A stretch of DNA of 13,542 bases from an uncultured Eubacteriales bacterium (GTDB lineage: Bacteria; Bacillota; Clostridia; Oscillospirales; Acutalibacteraceae), in assembly GCA_934667575.1 (NCBI GenBank), contig CAKUME010000009.1, positions 1 to 13,542 on the forward strand. The letters run 5' to 3'. Below the pieces are notes generated by a model. That model ran no database searches and had not been told where the DNA came from. It was given only the letters and a program-made list of their open reading frames with translations. Shown piece after piece: positions 13,072-13,542 of this stretch; the first letter of the stretch is position 1, and each line of letters starts with the position of its first letter. Both the position numbers and the translations under genes were made by a program.

Positions 13072-13542
13072 TCAGTGGCGAATCAGGCCAAAGTAGAGCA
13101 GCACCAGCGCGCCGAGCGCAATGCGGTACCAGCCGAACACGGTGAAGTCGTGCTTTTTGATGAAGCGCATCAGGAAGCGGATGACGAGCACCGACACCAC
13201 AAACGCCGACACCATGCCGATGAGCAGGATGATCGCTTCGGGTGCGGTGAAGTGCAGGCCGAATTTGACGAGCTTGAGCAGGCTTGCGCCAAACATGACC
13301 GGCACCGCGAGATAGAACGTGTATTCCGCGGCCACGGTGCGCGACACGCCGAGCGCCAGCGCGCCCACGATGGTGGCGCCGGAGCGCGAGGTGCCCGGGA
13401 ACACCGCTGCCACCAGCTGGAACACGCCGATGAGCAGCGCGTCGCGGCAGGTGAGTGTGTCCACCGAGGTGCAGCGCGGGGTGCGGCTGCGATTCAGGCG
13501 CTCCACCACGAGGAACAGCGCGCCCACGAGGATGAGCATGAT
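13072..13542 (-). CDS. uppP: Undecaprenyl-diphosphatase UppP (BacA family), C-terminal part
   Basis: The gene runs off the right edge, so only its last 156 or so residues are visible (the family is usually about 265-285). UppP removes one phosphate from undecaprenyl diphosphate at the membrane, recycling the lipid carrier for peptidoglycan and other wall polymers and giving bacitracin resistance when overproduced. The second conserved motif FPGTSRSGATIVGALALG is intact, with the catalytic-site Arg and Ser. Several membrane segments follow (YTFYLAVPVMFGASLL, AIILLIGMVSAFVVSVLVI, WYRIALGALVLLYFGLI), matching the family's C-terminus. A strong terminator follows 31 bases after the stop. Its presence argues that this part of the molecule is, or derives from, a chromosome. 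Confidence 0.94.
   Translation of the reverse strand: MMLILVGALFLVVERLNRSRTPRCTSVDTLTCRDALLIGVFQLVAAVFPGTSRSGATIVGALALGVSRTVAAEYTFYLAVPVMFGASLLKLVKFGLHFTAPEAIILLIGMVSAFVVSVLVIRFLMRFIKKHDFTVFGWYRIALGALVLLYFGLIRH

Overview
The window looks like GC-rich DNA from a Gram-positive Firmicute, most likely a gut- or rumen-type Clostridium relative. The pointers are AGGAG-type ribosome binding sites, sigma-A-like promoters with 17-base spacers, a small DUF6472-like protein, a P-loop protein typical of Clostridia, and an XXXLXXG heptad-repeat surface protein. This assignment is inference; no rRNA or other marker gene is present. I see no tRNA, rRNA, CRISPR array, transposase, integrase or phage gene.

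Layout. Positions 1-2018 hold the 3' part of a secreted heptad-repeat protein, ended by a strong terminator. A gene on the minus strand (2462-3451) encodes a glycine-rich, membrane-anchored protein with a TPM-like domain. Positions 3588-4340 are a plasmid-type replication origin: at least twelve 19-base iterons, five steps at an exact 22-base period, an AT-rich stretch, and a consensus promoter overlapped by inverted iteron half-sites. This origin feeds a Rep_3 (RepB-like) initiator gene (4341-5093), followed by a separately promoted parA-parB pair (5354-7167). Next on the plus strand come a DUF6472-like small protein (7469-7663), a carbohydrate esterase 4 (polysaccharide deacetylase-like) gene (7715-8518), and a small P-loop protein (8834-9265). 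The right end is all on the minus strand: a GH78 alpha-L-rhamnosidase (9695-12025), a small membrane protein (12401-12877), and the C-terminal part of undecaprenyl-diphosphatase UppP (13072 to the edge).

How it fits together. Rep, its iterons, ParA and ParB form a complete replication and partition module. It sits among genes that normally belong to a chromosome (uppP, rhamnosidase, surface proteins), with no transfer or integration genes in view. The molecule may be a megaplasmid or chromid, or a plasmid fused into a chromosome; the sequence alone cannot decide.

The most unusual signal is an 18-base perfect palindrome, GGTGTTAATATTAACACC, present four times (one copy has a single mismatch). 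All copies are intergenic: one just upstream of the parA promoter, one just downstream of parB, and one further out on each side. Three copies are followed by a hairpin whose stem sequence differs but whose complementarity is kept, and then by a GGTGTGYRCC-like box. I propose this as either a multi-site centromere (parS equivalent) for this ParB or a new family of structured intergenic repeats. A separate near-match to the Bacillus-type parS (14 of 16) lies at 9341-9356. A second, unrelated set of three direct repeats lies at 12302-12393.
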